Assembly: GCA_020696915.1 (NCBI GenBank)
Contig: JAJFMR010000190.1
Coordinates: 1-6,155 of the forward strand
DNA length: 6,155 nucleotides
Reading direction: 5' to 3'
Source: Rhizobiaceae bacterium
GTDB taxonomy: Bacteria; Pseudomonadota; Alphaproteobacteria; Rhizobiales; Rhizobiaceae
Each line of letters begins with the position of its first letter. Positions within the stretch are counted from its first letter, which is position 1. Below, piece by piece: positions 1 through 5,391 of this stretch. Made by a program: the position numbers and the translations under genes. Under the pieces are notes generated by a model that was given only the letters and a program-made list of their open reading frames with translations, was not told where the DNA came from and ran no database searches.

Positions 1-109
1 ACTCGTTCAACAGGTAGTCCGAAGCCTCGCGGGCCGTCCGCAGGAGCTTGTCGGACCCGTTCGGGCCGGATCTCACGGCGACGGGTGTTTCAAATCGGGA
101 GTTGTCCAT
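1..109 (-). CDS. DUF982-domain small protein, N-terminal part only
   Basis: The minus-strand frame opens with an ATG at 109-107 and stays open for 36 codons to the window edge, so the C-terminal half is missing. The peptide starts MDNSRFETPVAVRSG and continues with KLLRTAREASDYLLNE. A short leader, F-x-x-P-V-x-V, then a stretch ending in T-x-R-E-A-x-x-x-L-L, is the pattern of DUF982 proteins. These are small proteins (roughly 80-100 residues) of unknown function, often present as several paralogs in rhizobial genomes. A weak AAGAG lies about 6 bases upstream of the ATG. The gene is divergent from the RDD gene. The family call is made by eye from a short stretch, so it is moderately secure; no biochemical role can be given. 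Confidence 0.6.
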   Translation of the reverse strand, partial: MDNSRFETPVAVRSGPNGSDKLLRTAREASDYLLNE

Positions 110-281
110 TGCCGCTCTTACGCCGAAGCCGGCGCATAAGCGAGGAGGCAATTGACACACGCCCTGGCACGACGACGCCCAGCAGGTTGCCAACCGGATG
201 GCGCCGCTTGAAATCGGGCGGTCTTTCACCAGCTCTACTTCCGAATCGGGCCGCGCAGTGCGGCCTTTCGAAAGGAAGACG
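110..281. promoter_or_regulatory. Divergent spacer between the DUF982 gene and the RDD gene
   Basis: These 172 bases separate two divergent starts and should hold promoters for both, but none is convincing. A perfect TTGACA at 152-157 on the plus strand has no acceptable -10 sequence 16-18 bases on. A weaker pair, TTGAAA at 208-213 and GCTCTA at 232-237 (spacing 18), is a better-placed candidate for the RDD gene but still poor. An AGGAGG at 143-148 has no sensible start codon at the right distance. One GAATC (243-247) is a potential CcrM methylation site 35 bases before the RDD ATG. Confidence 0.3.
264..275. promoter_or_regulatory. 12-base perfect palindrome overlapping the RDD ribosome binding site
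   Basis: CCTTTCGAAAGG at 264-275 is identical to its reverse complement, and its right half forms part of the purine-rich AAAGGAAG (271-278) that serves as ribosome binding site for the ATG at 282. As RNA only a 4-pair stem with a TCGA loop could form. As DNA it could be a small operator. No protein is known to me that binds it. It may be coincidence. Confidence 0.3.
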
Positions 282-752
282 ATGACCGACCGCACTCTCG
301 ATCATGACAGCGTGGCGGCCCGGCTGGACGAGAGCCGGGTCTATGACGGCGTGCTCACGCGACGCGTTTTCGCCTTCATGATCGATTATTTTATCGTTCT
401 TCTGCTGCTGATCCCTTTCGGGATCCTGGTGACGCTTCTCGGGCTGCTGACCCTGGGCCTTGGCTGGTCGCTGTTTGCGATCCTCGGCCCGGCGGTGGCG
501 CTGGTCTATGTCTGGAACACGCTCGGCGGCCGCAACCAGGCCACGACCGGGATGCGCCTGATGGGCCTCCGCCTTGAGCGGCTCGACGGCAGGCGGGTCG
601 ACGGCATGCTTGCCGTGCTGCACTCGGTGCTGTTCTGGGCCGGCAATGTGATCCTGTCGCCGCTCGTGCTTCTCGTGACGCTGTTTGCAAACCGCAAGCG
701 GACGCTGCACGACCTGCTGCTCGGAACCGTGGTGACGCGCGCCGACCGCTGA
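282..752 (+). CDS. RDD-family inner-membrane protein
   Basis: This is a 156-residue membrane protein of the RDD family; members have no single agreed function and some have been linked to transport. The first helix region carries the family signature: an Arg pair at 27-28 followed by A31 and D35 (RRVFAFMIDYF). Hydrophobic stretches cover about residues 29-56 and 59-78, with another at about 110-136. A G-R-N-Q-x-T-x-G-x-R-L-x-G-L-R-L loop (83-98) corresponds to the usual G-x-x-x-T-x-G-x-x-x-x-G loop, and H143-D144 near the C-terminus supplies the last Asp. The start at 282 is chosen because AAAGGAAG sits 4-11 bases upstream. An in-frame ATG at 198 would add 28 residues unlike the family and has no good binding site. 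The gene reads toward bpt, 130 bases downstream, and may share its transcript. Confidence 0.85.
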   Translation: MTDRTLDHDSVAARLDESRVYDGVLTRRVFAFMIDYFIVLLLLIPFGILVTLLGLLTLGLGWSLFAILGPAVALVYVWNTLGGRNQATTGMRLMGLRLERLDGRRVDGMLAVLHSVLFWAGNVILSPLVLLVTLFANRKRTLHDLLLGTVVTRADR

Positions 753-882
753 TCCGGCGGCCCGTGCAGCGCCCAGTGCGAAAAAGCATTGCAGCGGCGA
801 TCCGGCCGTTCCATTCTCCAGTTGAAATTTTCGCGGCGGGGCTCAAGGTAGCCGGAGTCGCAGGGAGTACCGCTCGAGAGCG
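753..882 (+). promoter_or_regulatory. Spacer before bpt with a weak promoter candidate and a distant Shine-Dalgarno
   Basis: The 130-base gap contains TTGAAA at 822-827 and, 17 bases on, AAGGTA at 845-850, a weak sigma-70-type pair. No hairpin followed by a T run ends the RDD gene, so readthrough from RDD into bpt is plausible. The best ribosome binding site for bpt is GGGAG at 863-867, 15 bases before the ATG and too far for ordinary spacing. Between them, CGCT-CGAG-AGCG (871-882) can form a 4-pair hairpin ending next to the start codon. GATCCGG occurs twice (751-757 and 799-805), with no obvious role. Confidence 0.25.
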
Positions 883-1635
883 ATGACGCAGCACCCTACA
901 CAGTCGCCGCAATTCTTCCTGACCGCCCCTTCGCCGTGTCCCTATGTCGAGGGCCAGTTCGAGCGCAAGGTTTTCACCCACCTGGTTGGCGACAAGGCCC
1001 CGGAAATGAACGACCTGCTGACGCAGGGCGGCTTCAGGCGCTCCCAGAACATCGCCTACAGACCGGCCTGCGAGTCGTGCCGCGCCTGCGTATCTGTGCG
1101 GATCCTGGCCGGCGAGTTCCGCGCGACGCGGAACATGCGGCGCGTCATGCACCGCAACGCCGATCTCATCGGCGACATGCACGATGCCGAACCGTCGACC
1201 GAGCAGTATTCCCTGTTTCGCACGTATCTCGACGCCCGTCATCGCAAGGGCGGCATGTCCGACATGACGGTGCTCGACTATGCCATGATGGTCGAGGACA
1301 CGCATGTCGACACCAAGGTCATCGAATACCGCAAGCGTGGTCCCGACTCCTTCATCACCGGGCGGGGCCATGGCGAGCTGATCGCGGTAGCGCTGACCGA
1401 CAGGATGGCCGACGGTCTGTCGATGGTCTATTCCTACTTCCATCCGCAGTTCGAGGATCGCTCGCTGGGCACGTTCATGATCATCGACCACATCCAGCGC
1501 GCCCGCGCCGCCGGATTGCCCCATGTCTATCTCGGCTACTGGGTCAACGGCTCGCGCAAGATGAACTATAAGGTGCGCTTCCAGCCGCAGGAGCATCTCG
1601 GGCCGAAAGGCTGGGAGCGGTTTTCCGGGGCCTGA
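883..1635 (+). CDS. bpt: Bpt, aspartate/glutamate leucyltransferase (arginyltransferase-like)
   Basis: The 250-residue product belongs to the bacterial ATE-like family. These cytoplasmic enzymes transfer an amino acid, leucine in the characterised Bpt enzymes, from aminoacyl-tRNA to proteins with N-terminal Asp or Glu. This creates an N-degron that ClpS passes to ClpAP. The N-terminal domain (about 15-88) has the conserved cysteines: P-C19-P-Y and C63-x-x-C66-x-x-C69. The C-terminal GNAT-like domain (about 107-236) shows Y-x-x-F-H-P-x-F-x-x-x-S-L-G (183-196) and the block Y-L-G-Y-W-V-N-G-S-R-K-M-N-Y-K (216-230), ending in R-F-x-P. Length is normal and all key residues are present. The ATG at 883 is the only start: the upstream frame reaches a stop at 823-825 without another initiator. 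Older annotations call this ate, arginyl-tRNA-protein transferase; leucine as substrate is inferred from the family. Confidence 0.95.
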   Translation: MTQHPTQSPQFFLTAPSPCPYVEGQFERKVFTHLVGDKAPEMNDLLTQGGFRRSQNIAYRPACESCRACVSVRILAGEFRATRNMRRVMHRNADLIGDMHDAEPSTEQYSLFRTYLDARHRKGGMSDMTVLDYAMMVEDTHVDTKVIEYRKRGPDSFITGRGHGELIAVALTDRMADGLSMVYSYFHPQFEDRSLGTFMIIDHIQRARAAGLPHVYLGYWVNGSRKMNYKVRFQPQEHLGPKGWERFSGA

Positions 1636-1698
1636 CCCTCATCTTTCACTGAACGGGACCATCGGCGTGCCGTCCTCGTCTTCGACGGAGCGTTTCCG

Positions 1699-1701
1699 CT
1701 G
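1699..1701 (+). promoter_or_regulatory. Possible CTG start codon of the transporter with upstream GGAG
   Basis: Between the bpt stop (1633-1635) and the TTG at 1732 the transporter frame contains no ATG, GTG or TTG. A CTG at 1699-1701 lies 8 bases after a clear GGAG (1687-1690). Starting there adds 11 residues before the first membrane helix (LTATRSDHAKG), a polar leader that looks natural for an EamA protein. The TTG at 1732 has AAGGG only 1 base upstream (1726-1730), too close for normal initiation. CTG initiation is rare, so this is an inference; the real start could also have been an ATG lost by mutation. Confidence 0.4.
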
Positions 1702-1731
1702 ACTGCTACCCGATCCGATCATGCCAAGGGT

Positions 1732-2598
1732 TTGCTCCTGACCGCGACGGGCGGGCTGGCGCTGACCGTCGACATCCCGTTGATCCGCCTCGCGCAAGGT
1801 GAATCGTGGTCGATCCTGATGCTCAGGACCGGCACGACCTTCATCGCCGGATTGCTCATCTGGGCGGTGTGGCGGATGATCACGCCACGGGCGCCGCAGC
1901 TGCTGCCGGGAAGGGCTGGCCTGGCCGTGGCCGCCTGCTACGGCGCGGGCTCCATCACCTTCATCACCGCCGTTTTCAACACCTCGACCGCCAACCTGGT
2001 CTTCATTCTGGCGTTCACGACGATGTTCTCGGCGCTGTTCTCCTGGATTTTCCTCGGCGAGCGGCCGCGGCCGGCGACCTTCCTTGCCATGGCTGCGATG
2101 GTCGGCGGCGTGCTCATCATCGTCGGCGATTCCGTCGGCTCCGGCAATCTGTTCGGCGACTTCATGGCGCTGTGCTCGGCGGCCCTCATCGCCTCTGCCA
2201 TCACCATCTCGCGGGCCAGCGGCAAGGACATGGGCTTCACGGCGCTGGTCGGCGTCATCCTGCCCTTCGTCGTCGCCGTGGCAATGGTCGGCGGCAGCGG
2301 CTACCGCGTCGACGCGCCGTGGTGGATCCTGTTCAACGGGGCGGTCGTCATGCCGGTCTCGTTTTTCTGCCTGGCTACCGGTCCGAAATACATTTCGGGC
2401 CCGGAAGTCGCCATGTTCTATCTGCTCGAGACGGTGCTGGCGCCGATCTGGGTGTGGCTGATCTTCGCGGAGGCGCCATCGCGAAACAGCCTGATCGGGG
2501 GTACCATACTGATCTCGGCGCTGGTCGCCCACTCGATCTGGCAAGTCCGCGAGGGCCGCCGCCGCAGTGCGGCGGCGATGGTCCGGCACCCCGCCTGA
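1732..2598 (+). CDS. EamA/DMT-family inner-membrane transporter
   Basis: The product is 288 residues from the TTG at 1732 (299 from CTG 1699), the usual size for a two-repeat EamA protein of the drug/metabolite transporter superfamily, with about ten membrane helices. Repeat 1 runs from the first helix (LTATGGLALTVDIPLIRLA) to about residue 130 and contains the diagnostic helix end F-S-W-I-F-L-G-E-R-P (102-111), followed by A-x-x-G-G-V-L-I-I. Repeat 2 begins at about residue 140 and has the matching E-T-V-L-A-P-I-W-V-W-L-I-F-A-E (233-247), then I-G-G-T-I-L-I. The C-terminal tail is short and Arg-rich. Substrate cannot be deduced; relatives export amino acids, metabolites or drugs. The gene follows bpt by 63-96 bases on the same strand and in the same frame, so co-transcription is likely. 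The start is uncertain: the frame has no ATG or GTG. Confidence 0.88.
   Translation: MLLTATGGLALTVDIPLIRLAQGESWSILMLRTGTTFIAGLLIWAVWRMITPRAPQLLPGRAGLAVAACYGAGSITFITAVFNTSTANLVFILAFTTMFSALFSWIFLGERPRPATFLAMAAMVGGVLIIVGDSVGSGNLFGDFMALCSAALIASAITISRASGKDMGFTALVGVILPFVVAVAMVGGSGYRVDAPWWILFNGAVVMPVSFFCLATGPKYISGPEVAMFYLLETVLAPIWVWLIFAEAPSRNSLIGGTILISALVAHSIWQVREGRRRSAAAMVRHPA
2557..2577 (+). terminator. GC-only 9-pair hairpin in the last codons of the transporter gene
   Basis: CGCCGCCGC (2557-2565) and GCGGCGGCG (2569-2577) are perfect inverse complements around an AGT loop, ending 18 bases before the stop codon of the transporter. It encodes part of the Arg- and Ala-rich tail. No run of T follows on either strand, so it does not qualify as a classical intrinsic terminator. 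It could still stabilise the mRNA 3' end or pause polymerase before the convergent parC. In such GC-rich coding sequence it may be a by-product of repeated Arg and Ala codons. Confidence 0.3.
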
Positions 2599-2612
2599 AA
2601 GTCCGGTTCGTA

Positions 2613-2774
2613 TGCCGCCATCGGCGTCCGGAACTCGCCCCCGTGCCCGGGCACCAGCGTCACCGGAACCATGCCGGCCGACATGACGATCGGCCGCGCG
2701 CGCTTGCGCCCGGCGTCGACCATCGCCTCTTGGCGCAGCACGCCGTGCCTGGCCTTCTCGACCGCCAAAGTCTC
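2613..2774 (-). pseudogene. Relic of an RND (AcrB-like) efflux permease
   Basis: One minus-strand frame encodes a stretch matching the late membrane region of RND efflux permeases, roughly the helix 10-11 segment. It reads LAVEKARHGVLRQEAMVD (2715-2768), then DAGRKRARPIVM (2682-2717), then SAGMVPV, and ends with GEFRTPMA (2616-2639). In intact rhizobial permeases I recall, the same blocks read as x-x-x-E-A-x-x-D-A-x-x-K-R-A-R-P-I-V-M-T-T-I-A-M-x-A-G-M-x-P-x-A-L-G then F-R-x-P-M-A-x-x-V-I-G-G. Here four or five residues are missing between IVM and SAGM, GEFRTPMA is not followed by the expected helix, and nothing precedes it, where about 900 residues would be expected. Third codon positions are strongly GC-biased, as in a former gene. 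It is not expected to be expressed. Identification is by eye from about 54 codons. Fragment ends are approximate. Confidence 0.65.
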
Positions 2775-2823
2775 GCTCGATGACGTGACCGGCAGCGAGT
2801 CAGGAATTGCAGTGCGCCGACGT

Positions 2824-2856
2824 TCCTCATTCTGAGGCGAAGCAAGCCTCGAAGGA
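2824..2856. repeat. Rhizobial-type palindromic intergenic repeat, short variant
   Basis: The element begins TCCTCATTCTGAGG, has a short GAAGC-containing centre, and ends GCCTCGAAGGA. This resembles a very common intergenic repeat in Mesorhizobium, Bradyrhizobium and relatives, whose arms read CCTCATCCTGAGG and CCTCGAAGGA around a GCGAGCGAAGC-like middle. It can fold with TCCT/AGGA outer and AGGC/GCCT inner pairs, or as a small CCTCA-TTC-TGAGG hairpin. It begins four bases past the parC stop on the minus strand, and may affect the mRNA 3' end. There is no T run, so I do not call it a terminator. The family match is from memory. Confidence 0.6.
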
Positions 2857-2860
2857 CGCG

Positions 2861-5179
2861 CTATCCGAACTTGCCGGTGCGCGGAAAGCCTTTCGGCACC
2901 AGGCGGCCGGCCGAGGCGCGCTGGCCGATCCAGTCGGCGAGCTCCTGGCGTCCGCGGGTGAAGGTGCGGTCGGCCGAATCCTGCCAGGAGAGCCCGGCGG
3001 CAAGCGAGAAGGTCTTCAGGTCGAGGACGCCGCCGTCCTTGTATTTCTGCAGCCTCACGCCCTTGCCGCGGGTCATTTCCGGAATCTCGGACAGCGGGAA
3101 GACGAGCATCTTGCGGTTCTCGCCGACAATGGCGAGGTGGTCGCCATCGAGGGGCACGCAGCGCGCCGCTTCGTCGGGAGCTTTGACGTTCACCACCTGC
3201 TTGCCCTTGCGGGTGTTGGCAACGACCTCGGCCTCGGGCACCACGAAGCCGTTCCCGGCGTGGCTGACGACAAGCAGCCGGCGGCCGGGATCGTGCACGA
3301 AGGCGGTGACGATGTCCTGGTCGTTGTCCATGTCGACGATGATGCGGATCGGCTCGCCATGGCCGCGGCCGCCCGGCAGCCGGTCGACGCCGATCGTGTA
3401 GAACTTGCCGCCCGTCGTGAAGACCAGGATCTTGTCGGTGGTCTGCGCCGGGAAGGCGAGCTTCAGGCTGTCGCCCTCCTTGAAGGTCAGCTGCGAAGAA
3501 TCCGGGAGATGACCCTTCATGGCCCGCAGCCACCCCTTTTCGGAGACGACGACGGTGACCGGCTCCTTCTCGATCATCGCGTGGTGGATGTCGGCGACGT
3601 CGTGGTCGGGGGCGTCGGCGAACTGCGTGCGGCGCTGCCCGAGCGGCGTGCCCGGCCCGAACTTGTCCCGGAGCGCACGGATCTCCCAGGCGATCGTCTT
3701 CCACTGCCTGGCGTCCGAGGCAAGCAGTGCCTCGATCTGCTTCTTCTCGGCCGACAGACTGTCGAATTCCTTGCGGATGCCGATCTCCTCGAGCTTGCGC
3801 AGCGCCCGCAGCCGCATGTTGAGGATGGCCTCGGCCTGCACCTCGGTCAGCGACCACCGCGCCATCATCACCGGCCGCGGCTCGTCCTCCTCGCGGATGA
3901 TCCGGATCACCTCGTCGATGTTGAGATAGGCGATCAGGTAGCCGGCCAGGATCTCCAGCCGCTTCTCGATCTCGGCCAGCCGGTGTCGCGAGCGGCGGAC
4001 GAGCACGTCCTTGCGGTGGTCCAGCCACTCCTGCAGCACGCCCTTGAGCGACAGGACGTTGGGCACCTTGCCGCGCGACAGCACGTTCATGTTGAGGGGA
4101 AAGCGCGTCTCGAGCTCGGTCAGCCTGAACAGCGATTCCATCAGCAGGCCGGGATCGACGCTGCGGCTCTTCGGCACCAGCACGATGCGGATGTCCTCGG
4201 CGCTCTCGTCGCGGATGTCCTCCAGCAGCGGCAGCTTGCGGGCCACCAGCAGCTCGGCGATCTTTTCGATCAGCCGCGCCTTCTGGACCTGGTAGGGGAT
4301 TTCCCTCACCACCAGGGTCCAGGTTCCCCTGCCCTGCTCCTCCTGCGTGGCCACGGCGCGCAGCCTGAAGGAGCCCCGCCCCGTCCGGCAAGCCTCCACG
4401 ATGCTCTGCCAGCCGTCGACGATGACGCCGCCCGTCGGAAAATCCGGCCCCCGGACCTTGCATTCGAGGAGGGCCGCCTTGTCGGTCCTCGCCTCGGCTT
4501 CGATCGCCGCCCATTCGGCAGGCGAGGTCATCAGATCTTCTACCGTGGCGCCAGGATTGGCGATCAGGTGCAGCGCCGCGGACAGGATTTCGGCGGCGTT
4601 GTGCGGCGGGATCGACGTCGCCATCCCCACGGCGATGCCGCTGGCGCCGTTTGCGAGGATGTTCGGGAAGGCGCCGGGCAGCACGACCGGCTCCTCGTCC
4701 TCCTCGTTGTAGGTGGCCCGGAAATCGACGGCATCCTCGGTGATGCCGGCCAGGAGCTCGGTGGCCACCTCGGTCATGCGCGCCTCGGTGTAGCGCATGG
4801 CAGCGGCGTTATCGCCGTCGATGTTGCCGAAATTGCCCTGTCCGTCGACCAGCGGGTAGCGGACGGCGAAGTCCTGCGCGAGGCGCACCAGCGCGTCGTA
4901 GATGGACTGGTCGCCATGCGGATGGAACTTGCCCATCACCTCGCCGACGATGCGCGCGCATTTCGCGAAACCCTGGTCGGGGTTCAGGCGCAGGAGGCGC
5001 ATCGCATGCATGATGCGGCGGTGGACCGGCTTCAGCCCGTCGCGAACGTCGGGCAGCGCGCGGTGCATGATCGTCGACAGCGCATAGGCGAGGTAGCGCT
5101 CTTCGAGCGCCGCCTTCAGGTCGACCGGTTCGATGTGATCGCCGCCGTCCGAAGGCGGCGGCGGCAAGCTCTTGCCCAT
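2861..5179 (-). CDS. parC: ParC, DNA topoisomerase IV subunit A
   Basis: The 772-residue product is the DNA-cleaving subunit of topoisomerase IV, which with ParE (not in this window) decatenates daughter chromosomes using ATP. The breakage-reunion domain covers about 36-480. It has H-R-R-I-M-H-A-M (53-60), the helix-turn-helix segment V-M-G-K-F-H-P-H-G-D (81-90), and the catalytic Tyr130 in A-A-M-R-Y-T-E-A-R-M, preceded by Arg129. Also present is F-P-N-I-L-A-N-G-A-S-G-I-A-V-G-M (171-186). A long coiled-coil and dimer gate follows (E-A-I-L-N-M-R-L-R-A-L, about 450-460). The C-terminal region (about 540-730) is a degenerate pinwheel with G-R-G-H-G-E-P-I-R-I (604-613) at the place of the GyrA box, fitting ParC, not GyrA. 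Residue 91, equivalent to Ser80 of E. coli ParC, is Gln; the acidic partner is kept as Asp95. The ATG at 5179 gives a normal N-terminus but has only a weak binding site. Length is normal and the gene is intact. Confidence 0.96.
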   Translation of the reverse strand: MGKSLPPPPSDGGDHIEPVDLKAALEERYLAYALSTIMHRALPDVRDGLKPVHRRIMHAMRLLRLNPDQGFAKCARIVGEVMGKFHPHGDQSIYDALVRLAQDFAVRYPLVDGQGNFGNIDGDNAAAMRYTEARMTEVATELLAGITEDAVDFRATYNEEDEEPVVLPGAFPNILANGASGIAVGMATSIPPHNAAEILSAALHLIANPGATVEDLMTSPAEWAAIEAEARTDKAALLECKVRGPDFPTGGVIVDGWQSIVEACRTGRGSFRLRAVATQEEQGRGTWTLVVREIPYQVQKARLIEKIAELLVARKLPLLEDIRDESAEDIRIVLVPKSRSVDPGLLMESLFRLTELETRFPLNMNVLSRGKVPNVLSLKGVLQEWLDHRKDVLVRRSRHRLAEIEKRLEILAGYLIAYLNIDEVIRIIREEDEPRPVMMARWSLTEVQAEAILNMRLRALRKLEEIGIRKEFDSLSAEKKQIEALLASDARQWKTIAWEIRALRDKFGPGTPLGQRRTQFADAPDHDVADIHHAMIEKEPVTVVVSEKGWLRAMKGHLPDSSQLTFKEGDSLKLAFPAQTTDKILVFTTGGKFYTIGVDRLPGGRGHGEPIRIIVDMDNDQDIVTAFVHDPGRRLLVVSHAGNGFVVPEAEVVANTRKGKQVVNVKAPDEAARCVPLDGDHLAIVGENRKMLVFPLSEIPEMTRGKGVRLQKYKDGGVLDLKTFSLAAGLSWQDSADRTFTRGRQELADWIGQRASAGRLVPKGFPRTGKFG

Positions 5180-5391
5180 GCCGAGGGGTTATCCGAGCCG
5201 CTGATTCGCGGCAACCCCGCAGGCGGGGCGGCCGCGAGCGGTCCTTGCAATCAATGGTGTGTCAAAAGGTTCCGTTTGCGTTTTGCGCCGATTTCCGGCC
5301 TATGTGCCGGACGCGCCTTCCTCAAGTCCAGTCGATCGACGACGGTGGCGGGCACTGGACATTTTTCACATCGGCTCTCGGGATCAACACG
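5180..5391. promoter_or_regulatory. Divergent, structured spacer between parC and the secreted-protein gene
   Basis: This 212-base region should drive both neighbours. Next to parC it is packed with GC inverted repeats: CCGC-tgattc-GCGG (5198-5211), CCCCGCAGGCGGGG (5215-5228) and CCGC-GA-GCGG (5232-5241). All would lie in the parC mRNA leader if transcription starts further out. On the minus strand a perfect TTGACA (5265-5260) follows a TTT, but no good -10 lies at the right distance. For the plus-strand gene, TTGCGT (5276-5281) and CTATGT (5300-5305) are 18 bases apart, close to the rhizobial CTTGAC/CTATAT type. GTCGATCGAC (5331-5340) is a perfect palindrome. A GATTC (5203-5207) is a potential CcrM methylation site. 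Confidence 0.4.
5276..5305 (+). promoter_or_regulatory. Candidate sigma-70-type promoter for the secreted-protein gene
   Basis: A -35-like TTGCGT at 5276-5281 and a -10-like CTATGT at 5300-5305 are separated by 18 bases, giving a leader of about 80 bases before the ATG at 5392. It fits the loose housekeeping consensus of rhizobia. It is the best of several weak options and rests on sequence alone. Confidence 0.3.

Noticed and set aside
152..157. Perfect TTGACA as a -35 box for the RDD gene
   Set aside because: No -10-like sequence follows at 16-18 bases, since that stretch is GC-only, so it is not called as a promoter.
198..281. Upstream ATG extending the RDD protein by 28 residues
   Set aside because: The extension has no good ribosome site and does not resemble the family, whereas ATG 282 has AAAGGAAG just upstream.
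391..1596. 401-codon minus-strand frame opposite RDD and bpt
   Set aside because: It lies antisense to two well-supported genes and gives an Arg/Ala-rich, domainless translation.
1639..2589. 316-codon minus-strand frame opposite the transporter
   Set aside because: Antisense shadow: low-complexity Asp/Arg/Gly/His-rich translation over a clear EamA gene.
2660..2845. 61-codon minus-strand frame in the parC downstream spacer
   Set aside because: Arg- and Cys-rich translation with poor codon structure; the neighbouring frame carries the RND signal instead.
2418..4514. 698-codon open frame on the minus strand overlapping parC in another frame
   Set aside because: It is a shifted reading of parC. 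Only its end, within 2613-2774, carries a recognisable protein signal, described as the RND relic.
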